Assembly (NCBI RefSeq): GCF_900107835.1
Contig: NZ_FNRG01000012.1
Coordinates: 1-64,000 of the forward strand
From: Oribacterium sp. KHPX15
Lineage (GTDB): Bacteria > Bacillota > Clostridia > Lachnospirales > Lachnospiraceae
Direction: 5' to 3'
DNA: 64,000 bases
Position 1 is the first letter of the stretch; each line of letters begins with the position of its first letter. Positions 35,663-44,387 of this stretch are shown piece after piece. The notes beneath the pieces were generated by a model. The model worked only from the letters and a program-made list of their open reading frames with translations. It ran no database searches and was not told the origin of the DNA. The position numbers and the translations under genes were made by a program.

Positions 35663-35682
35663 TACCACCGGGGACGGTGGTA
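35663..35682 (+). promoter_or_regulatory. Perfect stem-loop before the 35711 gene
   Basis: An 8-bp stem (TACCACCG / CGGTGGTA) with a GGGA loop lies 17 bases before the GGGGGAGG ribosome binding site. It has no T run and fits the hairpin-before-gene pattern of the flagellar region. Confidence 0.5.
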
Positions 35683-35710
35683 TTGTGATGTCGAATAGTG
35701 GGGGAGGACT

Positions 35711-36685
35711 ATGAAACAGAAACGGATTGCTCTGGAAAACAGGATCATTATCCTTATATTGGGTCTTTTGATGGTGCTTTTGTACTCTGAAGCAGCATCA
35801 GCTGAAAGCTGGGTATTTGAAAAAGGAAAATGGTACTATTACTATACCTATGATGAACCTGTTGAAAACCAGTGGATAACCTATGGAGGAAACGAGTACT
35901 ATATCGGTTCAAAAGGTCTCATGTCTACGGATAAATGGGAAACGGATAAGGATACCGGCAGAACGTATTATGTCGGAACCAACGGTATCAAACAAAGAAA
36001 TGTCTACACTGCAAAGGGAGACAAATTTGTGGGTGATGACGGAACCGAGCTTGTTACATTCGACGACTGGAGAAAGGATGCAAAAAAGAAGCTTAAAGAG
36101 GTGATAAAAACCTTAAACAAGAAACATACCGTAACCTCTGATCAAAAGGCCCTTCTGGCTCAGTTTAATGCTTCTAACGCGGCATTTGCACTGTATGACC
36201 TAAATGGAGACGGATTCAGAGATATCATCGTCATAAATAAAGCCTCTTCTGATAATCAGGTACTGGACATACTTCTGTGGAACCCTGAGGAAAGAGAATT
36301 TTATGCCATCATGGAGCTGGATTTCATCTCAGATGAAAGTGCGGTGCTTAAAAGAGAACCTTACAATGGGAATGTATGGGCTGTTGTGACAAGAGGAATA
36401 AACGATATTTCTTTTTGGCAGTTAAGACTCCAGGAATATAATTTTATTGATGTAGAACACTACCATTTCGGTTATAATGAATACGGAGATGTAATATATT
36501 ATATTGATGATGGTGAAGTGGAGGCCGGTTTTTGGAATTCCTCGCTTATAGAGAGGACACAACAAGTAGGATCAGGCATATTGACAGACTATTATGACCT
36601 GGATGAAGCTTCCATCAACGCGCAGGTAGATGCATACCCTCTTGATGCAGAGCTTTTTCTGTTCCAGGAGGCAGATACAGATTAG
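35711..36685 (+). CDS. Secreted cell-wall-repeat protein with Ca-binding-like motif
   Basis: The 324-residue protein has a signal peptide (residues 1-31, ending A-A-S-A). About three degenerate choline-binding-type repeats follow at about 33-110 (WVFEKGKWYYYY, NEYYIGSKGLMST, RTYYVGTNGIK). The C-terminal domain of about 210 residues holds LYDLNGDGFRDIIVI, an FG-GAP/EF-hand-like calcium loop. The repeats suggest attachment to the cell wall; the role of the rest is unknown. It follows the cheV terminator and is directly followed by the ComFB-domain gene, so the pair may form a small operon. Confidence 0.7.
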   Translation: MKQKRIALENRIIILILGLLMVLLYSEAASAESWVFEKGKWYYYYTYDEPVENQWITYGGNEYYIGSKGLMSTDKWETDKDTGRTYYVGTNGIKQRNVYTAKGDKFVGDDGTELVTFDDWRKDAKKKLKEVIKTLNKKHTVTSDQKALLAQFNASNAAFALYDLNGDGFRDIIVINKASSDNQVLDILLWNPEEREFYAIMELDFISDESAVLKREPYNGNVWAVVTRGINDISFWQLRLQEYNFIDVEHYHFGYNEYGDVIYYIDDGEVEAGFWNSSLIERTQQVGSGILTDYYDLDEASINAQVDAYPLDAELFLFQEADTD

Positions 36686-36728
36686 TATACAGATTCCGGG
36701 ATGCAGCTCCTGCGACAAGGAGGAAATT

Positions 36729-37433
36729 GTGAGTACAGAATCATTAAAGGATGAAAGACCTGAGAAGGGAACCTTTGAATCAACTGACGAAGCTCAGGAA
36801 TTTGCGGCAAATATAGCAGATTCCATCAAAAACGGACTTAAGCAGGCTCCCAAACAGTTTATTTCTGGTGCTGCAGAGAATTTTGATGCCATTGAGGCTG
36901 AAAGCATAAATGTGAAAGAAATTAAGGATGTCGGAAAAGATGGGAATACAGCTGCCAAGGGAACTGCCATCGATTACCGGCCATACGGACTTGATGATAT
37001 CAATCTCAGAAATGAGATCGTACAGGAAAAGGAAAAAGAAAAGAAAAGAGCCATAAGGGTAGAATCCTCAGAGGACAGAGATGTTCTTTCGGAAGCGATC
37101 CAGAGAAGACTTGAGGCCAAGATTTTCGGTGAGGCAAAGGTTCATGAGGGCTTCCATATCGTAAACATCATGCAGGAGTGCTTAAAGAGCGAGGATATAC
37201 TTGCATACATGAAGAAGAATAACTGCTGTACCTGCGAGAGATGTCAGGCAGACGTGCTGGCTGCAACATTATCCCACCTTCCTTCCATGTACGTAGTTAT
37301 GTATAAGAAGTCCACTTCAGCAAGAATAAGCTTCTATCATGAGAACTATAAGATGGATATCCTTTCTGCCATCATGAGGGCTATCAGGGACGTTAATGAA
37401 CATCCTCACCACGGACATGACCGTATACAGTAA
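36729..37433 (+). CDS. ComFB-domain protein
   Basis: The last 110 residues of this 234-residue protein match the ComFB family: VNIMQECLKS near 143, then NNCCTCERCQADVLAATLSHLPSMYVV (two runs) with four cysteines in a C-C-x-C-x-x-C layout. The first half is acidic and probably unstructured, and precedes a Lys/Glu helix. GTG 36729 with AAGGAGG upstream is chosen over an earlier in-frame ATG that lies inside the previous gene. ComFB was named from Bacillus competence. Related domains have been reported as cyclic-dinucleotide receptors and motility regulators, so a regulatory role in motility is plausible. Confidence 0.8.
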   Translation: MSTESLKDERPEKGTFESTDEAQEFAANIADSIKNGLKQAPKQFISGAAENFDAIEAESINVKEIKDVGKDGNTAAKGTAIDYRPYGLDDINLRNEIVQEKEKEKKRAIRVESSEDRDVLSEAIQRRLEAKIFGEAKVHEGFHIVNIMQECLKSEDILAYMKKNNCCTCERCQADVLAATLSHLPSMYVVMYKKSTSARISFYHENYKMDILSAIMRAIRDVNEHPHHGHDRIQ

Positions 37434-37499
37434 TTTTATTATTATTCGGTATATCGTACGCGAAGGTGTGTGCTGCAAACCATATATTTAATAAATGTC

Positions 37500-37538
37500 A
37501 AAGCTTTGGAATATTCTTGTATATTCCGGAGCTTTTTT
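37500..37538 (+). terminator. Hairpin terminator before fliD
   Basis: AAAGCT-GGAATAT pairs with ATATTCC-AGCTTT around a six-base loop and is followed by TTTTTT. It closes the ComFB-domain gene. Confidence 0.85.
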
Positions 37539-37547
37539 GCATTTGGC

Positions 37548-37574
37548 TTATAATATTAAAGAATATGTCGATAA
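37548..37574 (+). promoter_or_regulatory. Sigma-28-type promoter of fliD-fliS
   Basis: TTATAATA, 11 bases, then GTCGATAA. It sits between the terminator and fliD, 66 bases before the start codon. The same layout precedes the chemoreceptor, fliC and flgM. Confidence 0.65.
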
Positions 37575-37640
37575 ATGTAGTGAGGAATATTGTCTATAGG
37601 CCAGGGAAGGTCTTTGTTTTAATTATGAAGGAGCATTTTT

Positions 37641-39263
37641 ATGAACGTATCATCAAGCAGCAGCTCAAGTACGAGCTCATTGGGAAATACCTCCTTAAAA
37701 GGTTTTGGAGGACTTGCATCCGGCCTTGACCGTGATGCGTTGATTGAACAGTTAACATTAAATACAAGCAATAAGATCACCAAGACAAAGCAGAATATAA
37801 CCAAGCAGGAATGGCGTCAGGAAGCGTACAGAAGTATCACTGATCAGATGATCGATATGGAAGATGACTACCTGAGCTACTCCGGTAAGACCAGTATCGT
37901 TAATAACGATCTGTATGCAAAGTCAGTTATCACCACAACAGGAAACAGCTCCTCGGCTGCGCTTCTTTCGGCGACGGGAAGCTCCAATCTCCTTGATTAT
38001 GTTTCCGTAAAGGGTGTAAGCCAGCTTGCTTCGTCAGCTGTTATGACCTCTGGTAAAATGAATGAAATCTCCACAGGAAAGACTGCATCGGCGTCATCTA
38101 AGTTAAGTGATCTTGGATTCTCTCAGGATGATATTTCCGGCATGACAATTAACGGAAAATCCTTTGAGCTTACAGGGGAGTCGTCTGTTAATGACCTTGT
38201 AAATGCTATTAACAAGAGTGATGCAGGTGTTAAGGCAACTTTTGTTGCAAGTACGGGACAGTTGATGCTCTTTGATAAGACTACCGGATCAGAGAGTAAG
38301 ATAGAACTTAACGATAAGGCTAATGCTATTTTCGGTGGAGAGGGATCCAATTATACAGCCGGAAAAGATGCTGAAATGTATGTAAGTTACGGCGGTTCCG
38401 ATCCTGTAAAGATCACAAGCCACAATAACACCTTCAACGTTGATGGTCTCAAGATTACAGCCAGCGGCACATTTGGCGATATTGAGGTGGACAAAAACGG
38501 AAAGGTCACAAGCTTCGATGACAATGCAAGTGTAAGCTTTACGGCTTCAGCCAATGTTGATAAGGCCACAGAACGTGTTAAGAGCTTTATAGAAGCTTAT
38601 AACAAGCTTGTTGAAGAAGTTAATACCCACGTTACCACAAGACCTGCCAGCGGTTATGATCCTCTTACTGACGAGCAGGAAGATGAGATGACCGAAAAGG
38701 AGATCGAGAAGTGGAATGAAAAGGCTAAACAGGGAATACTTTATAATGATGGAGAGGTTCGTAATCTCGCCTATGAATTTCATGGGATGATGAATGATGT
38801 TCTGAACGGTGGCATTAAATACAGTGATCTTGAGAGTATAGGTATCACCCTGAGTTCAGATCACGCCGATGGCGGACAGCTCAGCTTTGATGAAGATAAA
38901 TTCCGTAAAGCTATGGAAACAGATGCCGATAAGGTTGCAAACATAATGTGCGGAACCGAAAACAGTACCGGATTCGGATCAACTATCAACAAGCAGATGA
39001 CACCTTACGCAACAAGATATTCATCCAGAAACGGTAATTCCTATGGTCGTCTTGTAGAAGTTGCAGGTTCTGACAAGCTTGTGGCTACAAAGAACAAAAA
39101 CGAAATCTACAGCAAGATAAAGGGATTTAACGAAGATCTGGATAAGTGGAAGGATAAACTTCAGTTGGAAAGGGACAGATACATCAAGCAGTTCTCCAAT
39201 CTTGAAACACTTATTAATAGCATGAATACTCAGTCAAGTTATCTATCCAGCTTATCTTATTGA
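37641..39263 (+). CDS. fliD: Flagellar filament capping protein FliD
   Basis: FliD caps the filament tip and folds flagellin subunits in place. The 540 residues show the N-terminal FliD motif (GLASGLDRDALIEQL near 28-42), variable middle domains, and the C-terminal domain with FIEAYNKLVEEVN and the closing QFSNLETLINSMNTQSSYLSSL. It is followed by fliS as usual. Confidence 0.94.
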   Translation: MNVSSSSSSSTSSLGNTSLKGFGGLASGLDRDALIEQLTLNTSNKITKTKQNITKQEWRQEAYRSITDQMIDMEDDYLSYSGKTSIVNNDLYAKSVITTTGNSSSAALLSATGSSNLLDYVSVKGVSQLASSAVMTSGKMNEISTGKTASASSKLSDLGFSQDDISGMTINGKSFELTGESSVNDLVNAINKSDAGVKATFVASTGQLMLFDKTTGSESKIELNDKANAIFGGEGSNYTAGKDAEMYVSYGGSDPVKITSHNNTFNVDGLKITASGTFGDIEVDKNGKVTSFDDNASVSFTASANVDKATERVKSFIEAYNKLVEEVNTHVTTRPASGYDPLTDEQEDEMTEKEIEKWNEKAKQGILYNDGEVRNLAYEFHGMMNDVLNGGIKYSDLESIGITLSSDHADGGQLSFDEDKFRKAMETDADKVANIMCGTENSTGFGSTINKQMTPYATRYSSRNGNSYGRLVEVAGSDKLVATKNKNEIYSKIKGFNEDLDKWKDKLQLERDRYIKQFSNLETLINSMNTQSSYLSSLSY

Positions 39264-39333
39264 GATTTTTGCCGATATACAATATGTAGTAAAGAAATTT
39301 AGTTGATACATATTTTTAAAGAAGGTGTAGCTC

Positions 39334-39735
39334 ATGTCTTATGAAAAGTATAAAGAAAATACCTTATTCTCCATGTCTCCTGTAGAACTTCTGGTTCTTT
39401 TATATGATGAGTGTATGAAGGACTTAAGGAAGGCACATATAGCACTTGAGGATGGAGATATGACTATGTTCGAGGAGTATGTTGGAAAAGCTCTTAAGAT
39501 CATAAGATATCTTATAAATACTCTTGATATGTCTGTTCCTGTCAGCAGTGATCTGAGAAGGCTGTATGATTATATCATATATGACATTTCAAAGGTAAGG
39601 GCATCCGGCAAGCGTATGGCGGGAGAAATTCCCAGGATTATCGAGATCATACAGGATCTTCGTGACGGATTTGACGGTGCCAGCAAAGTAGTACAGGATA
39701 CACATGAAGTGAGACAGGCAAGCGTTGTAGGTTGA
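39334..39735 (+). CDS. fliS: Flagellin export chaperone FliS
   Basis: FliS binds the C-terminus of flagellin and prevents early polymerisation. The 133 residues match the family: YKENTLFSMSPVELLVLLYDECMKDLRKAH in two runs near 4-34, a four-helix layout, and VRxASGKRMAGEIPR-type C-terminal half. Located between fliD and a FliT-like gene. Confidence 0.93.
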   Translation: MSYEKYKENTLFSMSPVELLVLLYDECMKDLRKAHIALEDGDMTMFEEYVGKALKIIRYLINTLDMSVPVSSDLRRLYDYIIYDISKVRASGKRMAGEIPRIIEIIQDLRDGFDGASKVVQDTHEVRQASVVG

Positions 39736-39754
39736 TGCGTTATCGGTGGTAAGT

Positions 39755-40156
39755 ATGGAAGATGTTTTGGATGTTGAGAATCTCGCTGTTCTTTGTCAGA
39801 GAAAATATACATTCATGAAAGATGTTAAGGATCTTACTGATGAAATAAGCGATGTTCTGTCAGGTAATGACGGTTATACGGCAGAGCTTCTTCTTGAAGA
39901 AAGAATGGACAAACTCAGAAAGGTTCAGGATACAACAGAACGGATACAGCTGTTGGGAGAAGCAGGACCGAAGGCAGCATATGCGGCGCACAGACTTATA
40001 TATTCCGAGCCCGAGAATATAGAACCTGAGAATCCCGATGAAAAGCTTGTGAAAGAGATAAGGATCAAAACAAGGTCTCTGATAAAAGAGTTACAGGATC
40101 AGGACAGGCGTTTGAACATGCAGCTTGCAAGGGATCAGTCTTTTTACAAGGAATAA
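39755..40156 (+). CDS. Small helical FliT/FlgN-like protein
   Basis: This 133-residue protein is all helix and highly charged, in the slot where fliT (the chaperone of FliD) is normally found after fliS. Sequence motifs are too weak to prove FliT. ATG 39755 is preferred over GTG 39746 because GGTGG ends 5 bases upstream. A terminator follows. It could instead be a related FlgN-type chaperone. Confidence 0.6.
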   Translation: MEDVLDVENLAVLCQRKYTFMKDVKDLTDEISDVLSGNDGYTAELLLEERMDKLRKVQDTTERIQLLGEAGPKAAYAAHRLIYSEPENIEPENPDEKLVKEIRIKTRSLIKELQDQDRRLNMQLARDQSFYKE

Positions 40157-40177
40157 GCCGTAGGCTATATGAGAAAA

Positions 40178-40242
40178 ATGCTAAAAAGCATAGTTTTTAA
40201 AGACATTTATGGAATCACGGAGATTTTCTCCGTGATTCTTTT
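40178..40242 (+). terminator. Terminator region after fliD-fliS
   Basis: A small hairpin (ATGCT / AGCAT, 40178-40191, followed by AGTTTTT) is followed by a perfect 12-bp hairpin (GAATCACGGAGA and its complement, 40212-40238) with a TTTT tail. The second is a strong terminator. Confidence 0.85.
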
Positions 40243-40314
40243 ATGTTAAAATGATAGAAAAGAAATCCCATCAGAATCTGAACAAGTAACAGGATTTTGA
40301 GGAAGGAAAGAAGC

Positions 40315-42171
40315 ATGAATCGTACAGTTTTTGAAGGACGGTATCTTGTAGATCTTGTGGGATCGGTGATAAAACAAAAAGACTTTACCAAAAAATACAT
40401 GAAGATGGATTGGGAGAGACTTTTTCATCTTGCCGACTATCATAAGATTGCCAATATCATATATATCGGCATGCTTGGTGCTTCTGAGCATGTTCCCAAG
40501 AAGTGGGGAGAGAGGTTTTTTGAACGTTATCAGGAAAGCCTCATGTATTCTTCAAGCTATGAAAATTCCGAGCTTGAGATTCTTACCATGCTTAATATGC
40601 ATAAGATTTCCGCAACCGTCCTTGAGTCTTCAGCCACAAGACGACTTTACAGGATTCCGGAGAGTGCCAGCAACAGTCCTCTGAGAATCCTTATGAGTGA
40701 AAAGGATTACAGTCTTGCCAAGGGCTTTCTCATAGATCTCGGTTATCTCACAGATCACTTTTATCCAAAGTTTGGTGAACATATGAGAGCCGGCAACGGA
40801 TTTACGGTGGAAATCTACTATAAGCTTCCTTTCATTACAAAGAACTATCAGAAGTGCATGACCTCATTGATGGAGAAAGCTTATATAGATAAAACCTTCA
40901 ATTCCATGCACACCTTTTCCCTGGAATCAAGCTTTGTGTTCCGTATGGCAGAAATCTGTTACAACTATTGTGAGGATGCTCTTACCATTCGTAAACTCCT
41001 TGATGTTTTCCTTTTCTATCATCAGTTCAGGTCCAAGATGAATCAGGATCTGATATGGACAAGATTTAAAGAGTTCAAAATAGATGTCATAGCCGAATGT
41101 CTGATACATATTTCATCAATATGGTTTGGAAATAGGGCAGATGACATGCCGGAGCTCACCATCGAGGATGCAGATGTTTATGACAATATGGAAAGCAGGA
41201 TCCTGAGTAACGGTGTCATCGGAACCGATATGGTAAATCAGGCAAGTATTCTTAGAAATGAAATACAGAGAGAGCTTGATAAAGAAAAAAAAATAGAAGA
41301 AAAGGCGCTTCGCAAACAGGAAAGAGGTGAATTCTGGCATAGATTTAAACAGGAGCTCCTGTGGATATTCCCTGAGTATAAGTATATGAGTTCCCTGTAT
41401 CCAACCCTGGAAAAATTGCCGGTGCTGCTCCCGTTTTTCTGGATCATCAGAGGCTTAAGGATGATGAAGGAGATGATGGGGTTCGGATCACGTAAGAAAA
41501 GGGATGCTTCAAAGGAAGTTTCCTACGGATCTACCAAAAAAGCTGAATCCTCAGGCGGTATATCTTACCTTCCCAGGGAGACCAAAACTATCAAGGCTAT
41601 CAAGGAAGAGAGCATGAGCGGTGTGGCAGTTTCTTTAGATGATGGCGGCAGATCAGGAAAGATTTATGATTCGGTACAGGCTGACAAAGAACAGAAATCA
41701 AGGCTTGACGAAGAAATCAAATCAAGTGTCGGAGAGAATGTCACTGAGGCTGACTTCAGGATGGATGAAAATGCCGAAACCTCTATAGGTCTATGGGAGT
41801 TCCCTAAACTTAAGAATGTTCAGGAAGCAACATCTCAGGTACAGAATAAGGCTGCTGCAGAAAAATCCCGCATTGAGAAACCTGAAGAATATGAGGGAAA
41901 TGATCTCCTGGGTATGGATGTGTCACTCTTCAACAATATCCTTTCCAATGATAAAAACAGAACCTCAGATAAGGTTACTATAGTACCTGAATACACTGAT
42001 TCGGGAAAACTCGAGTACAGTTTTAAAAAAGAGGGAGAATCATCAAAAACAGAGAGATCACAGGAACCTGAGATAGTTGTTGCGCAGGATGAGAATCACA
42101 ATTCCATAGGTGTTCAGAAGTGGCACTTCCCTACACTGGAAGAAGTGGAAGAGAAAGAAAAAAATTCATAG
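40315..42171 (+). CDS. Degenerate nucleotidyltransferase-fold protein with long disordered tail
   Basis: The first about 280 of 618 residues resemble the uncharacterised nucleotidyltransferase family (PF14907 type): an ATVLESSATRRLY segment where V-L-K-G is usual, LRILMSEKDY where R-x-M-G-D-x-D-L is usual, and GFTVEIYYKLPF in place of V-E-L-H-W. The metal-binding Asp pair is therefore not visible, suggesting loss of catalysis. A coiled coil and a hydrophobic Pro-rich patch (about 365-390) follow. The rest is a Ser/Glu/Lys-rich tail holding two copies of a short motif (SIG, then W-x-F-P-x-L, V, E/Q-E), the second at the C-terminus. ATG 40315 has GGAAGG upstream. No family role is known here. 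Confidence 0.6.
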   Translation: MNRTVFEGRYLVDLVGSVIKQKDFTKKYMKMDWERLFHLADYHKIANIIYIGMLGASEHVPKKWGERFFERYQESLMYSSSYENSELEILTMLNMHKISATVLESSATRRLYRIPESASNSPLRILMSEKDYSLAKGFLIDLGYLTDHFYPKFGEHMRAGNGFTVEIYYKLPFITKNYQKCMTSLMEKAYIDKTFNSMHTFSLESSFVFRMAEICYNYCEDALTIRKLLDVFLFYHQFRSKMNQDLIWTRFKEFKIDVIAECLIHISSIWFGNRADDMPELTIEDADVYDNMESRILSNGVIGTDMVNQASILRNEIQRELDKEKKIEEKALRKQERGEFWHRFKQELLWIFPEYKYMSSLYPTLEKLPVLLPFFWIIRGLRMMKEMMGFGSRKKRDASKEVSYGSTKKAESSGGISYLPRETKTIKAIKEESMSGVAVSLDDGGRSGKIYDSVQADKEQKSRLDEEIKSSVGENVTEADFRMDENAETSIGLWEFPKLKNVQEATSQVQNKAAAEKSRIEKPEEYEGNDLLGMDVSLFNNILSNDKNRTSDKVTIVPEYTDSGKLEYSFKKEGESSKTERSQEPEIVVAQDENHNSIGVQKWHFPTLEEVEEKEKNS

Positions 42172-42184
42172 TCTTTTAAAATTT

Positions 42185-42218
42185 AAACCCCTTCGCCATA
42201 TGTAAGGCGAAGGGGTTT
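42185..42218. terminator. Bidirectional terminator between convergent genes
   Basis: AACCCCTTCGCC pairs perfectly with GGCGAAGGGGTT; T runs or A runs flank both sides. It ends the nucleotidyltransferase-fold gene on the plus strand and csrA on the minus strand. Confidence 0.88.
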
Positions 42219-42221
42219 TCT

Positions 42222-42605
42222 TTATGATTTACTGTTTTCTTTATTTGAGTTGGCATCAGCTTTGATTTCAGCCTTTGCCTCTGTTTCAGCCGGTTTATCT
42301 TTTGCGTCTTCAGCCGCTTTATCAGCCGCTTCATCAGGTTTGTCTGCTGCAGCTTCAGTCGGTTTATTCTTTTTGAAAGTAATATGTTTAAGAGAATCCT
42401 GAAGTCCTGTAATGGCAGTGAGATGAGGTGAAGAAGCATTTTTGTTTTCCTGCTCAGCTATGGAAAGTTCCTCGCGGAGAATAGAAATCTGTTTTGGTGC
42501 ATCGATAGCAAGTCTTACACCATCAGAAGCACTTTCCACCACAGTTATTCTGATATTATCACCTATCAGTATACTTTCATTCTTTTTACGTCTTAATATC
42601 AGCAT
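42222..42605 (-). CDS. csrA: Carbon storage/flagellin regulator CsrA with extended C-terminus
   Basis: CsrA binds GGA motifs in leader RNAs and, in Gram-positives, represses flagellin translation. Residues 1-50 are a standard CsrA core (MLILRRKKNESILIGDNIRI, then VRLAIDAPKQISILREE). The normal protein ends at 60-75 residues, but this one continues to 127. The extra part is a linker with ITGLQDSLKHITF and then a low-complexity Ala/Lys/Glu/Asp tail from about 83 on. It is last in the flgK-flgL-fliW-csrA group, directly after its protein antagonist fliW. Confidence 0.92.
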   Translation of the reverse strand: MLILRRKKNESILIGDNIRITVVESASDGVRLAIDAPKQISILREELSIAEQENKNASSPHLTAITGLQDSLKHITFKKNKPTEAAADKPDEAADKAAEDAKDKPAETEAKAEIKADANSNKENSKS

Positions 42606-42647
42606 TAGACCACCTGCCCTAAACTATATTTATCGGTATGCCGATCG

Positions 42648-43124
42648 TCATGCTTCAGGATCCGAATTCTTAAGACCTTCCTGAACTGTGGAGAAGGAAC
42701 TTAATTTATGTCTGAAATCATATTCAGACTGATTAAGTATAACCTGCATGGCTACACGTTTATCCGGATTGATAACGATCGGGGCTTTCATATTAACGGT
42801 ATTATCCAGGTAATTACTGTGTAATACACAAACTACATAATATGAAAGGTCATTCTCGGATTTGACATTGAGATAAGACAACTCCTCCGGACTTAACACA
42901 GGGTTGTAATCCGGATCCAATGAAAACGGATTAACGACTGCAAAAGCAATGTCTGTGTTTTCAAGGGACTGTAAAAGAAGGATAGTATTGTCCTCGTTTT
43001 CATCAAGCACAAGAGGAATATAATCCTTTAACTCATTGAATCCAAAAAGCCCGTCCGGGAAATGGATGATATCTGACTCCTCGTACTCGATTGTTCCATA
43101 GTCTCTGGTTTCTAATGTCAACAT
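42648..43124 (-). CDS. fliW: Flagellar assembly factor FliW
   Basis: FliW binds either flagellin or CsrA and so links flagellin supply to its translation. The 158 residues begin MLTLETRDYGTIEYEE and contain the family run IIHFPDGLFGFNELKDY near 20-36 and APIVINPDKRVAMQVIL near the end. The ATG at 43124 is chosen because GGAGG lies 9 bases upstream; an in-frame TTG at 43133 touches the ribosome binding site. It is 42 bases from csrA. Confidence 0.93.
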   Translation of the reverse strand: MLTLETRDYGTIEYEESDIIHFPDGLFGFNELKDYIPLVLDENEDNTILLLQSLENTDIAFAVVNPFSLDPDYNPVLSPEELSYLNVKSENDLSYYVVCVLHSNYLDNTVNMKAPIVINPDKRVAMQVILNQSEYDFRHKLSSFSTVQEGLKNSDPEA

Positions 43125-43194
43125 GAATGACAACCTCCATTAAGTATATCTTATAAAATTAAATATTGCTATGTTTTTGATGGAATTATTGTTC

Positions 43195-44364
43195 TTACTG
43201 AACAAAATCAAAAAGGGAATTCTGCATTATCTTTGAACCCACCTGCATCGCTGCATTGTAAGAGTACATATTCTGGTACATCTGTACTATGGCTTCATAA
43301 GTATCAATGTACATATGATCGTTATATTCTTCAATGTAAGTGTCCTGGGCAGTCTGCAGCTGGTTATCTACTTCATTAAGAGTCTGAGTAGCTACACCGA
43401 TACGACGGAAGGTATTGCTGACGCTGATCATGGCATGATCCCAGCCTCCCAAAACATAGGCAAGGTCTTCGCCCAGCCTGTCGTAGGCAGCCTGCTGCTC
43501 TGCTTCTGTTCCGTAGAAAGAATCATAATAGGTTTTTGTTGCATCCACAGCCTGTGCATTCAGACCGAAAGCAGAGGTGTTCATGGCACTCTTGATGGCT
43601 TCCTTTGCAGAAGCGTCATCCATGGCACGAAGCTTCTCAGAGGTGAGACCGGTTACCATGTTTAAACCACCGTAGTATGTATCCGGAAGAGTTTCCACGG
43701 TGTTGATATCGCCGTAGCCCAGGGACATTCTTCCCTGTTCACGCATCGCAGTAAGAACCTTGCTGAGAGCCTGATCTTCTGACAATGTACTGCCGTCTGC
43801 AGCAGTTCCTCCGAATGTAAAAGATTTTGTTGTCGGGTCATATGTCATGTCTATAACCGTGGCCTTGCTGTCTCCGGGGAACTTGTGATGATAGCTCAGT
43901 TTCATACCGGTTTCATCCATGGTGAAAGGAACCGTGGTCTGGTCATTTCCGCCCATGACATAGTAGTTCTCATATGTAGCGTTGAGATCCTGAGTCATGG
44001 TCTGCTGCTTGTTAAGCATGTAGGTATGCATGGTATCTACAGTACTTTCGAGACCCTGATAGGATGAGGAAGCCATCTGTTCATATTTGATATTCAGGTC
44101 ACTCATCTCCGAGTAGAAGGTTCTGGAGGTGGATTCCTGCTGCTCCAGACGGTTGATGACGTCCTTTATCATGGTATCCTTTGTAACTACATCGTTATAG
44201 AGATTGTCTATCTTTTTTCCCGCATAGTAGTCAAGAGGACTTTCGTAAGCATTATCATACTTTTTTCCGCTGGAAACCTGCTGCATGCTTTTATTGTATT
44301 TGGATTTCAGATCCTGAACAGATTTCGCGTAGTCTTTGTAAAAGGTTGAAGCTGTGACGCGCAT
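43195..44364 (-). CDS. flgL: Hook-filament junction protein FlgL
   Basis: FlgL (HAP3) joins hook and filament. The 389 residues have the flagellin-like N-terminal helices (MRVTASTFYKDYAKSVQDL, QQVSSGKKYDNAYESPLDYYAG in part). The variable middle and C-terminal helices lie beneath QTLNEVDNQLQTAQDTYIEEYND and end in F-D-F-V-Q. It lies 23 bases after flgK. Confidence 0.9.
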   Translation of the reverse strand: MRVTASTFYKDYAKSVQDLKSKYNKSMQQVSSGKKYDNAYESPLDYYAGKKIDNLYNDVVTKDTMIKDVINRLEQQESTSRTFYSEMSDLNIKYEQMASSSYQGLESTVDTMHTYMLNKQQTMTQDLNATYENYYVMGGNDQTTVPFTMDETGMKLSYHHKFPGDSKATVIDMTYDPTTKSFTFGGTAADGSTLSEDQALSKVLTAMREQGRMSLGYGDINTVETLPDTYYGGLNMVTGLTSEKLRAMDDASAKEAIKSAMNTSAFGLNAQAVDATKTYYDSFYGTEAEQQAAYDRLGEDLAYVLGGWDHAMISVSNTFRRIGVATQTLNEVDNQLQTAQDTYIEEYNDHMYIDTYEAIVQMYQNMYSYNAAMQVGSKIMQNSLFDFVQ

Positions 44365-44387
44365 AGGAGTATCTCCTTTCTATAAGA

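Noticed and set aside
39755-40156. Firm naming of the gene after fliS as fliT.
   Set aside because: Only position and helical character support it; no diagnostic motif was seen, so no symbol is given.
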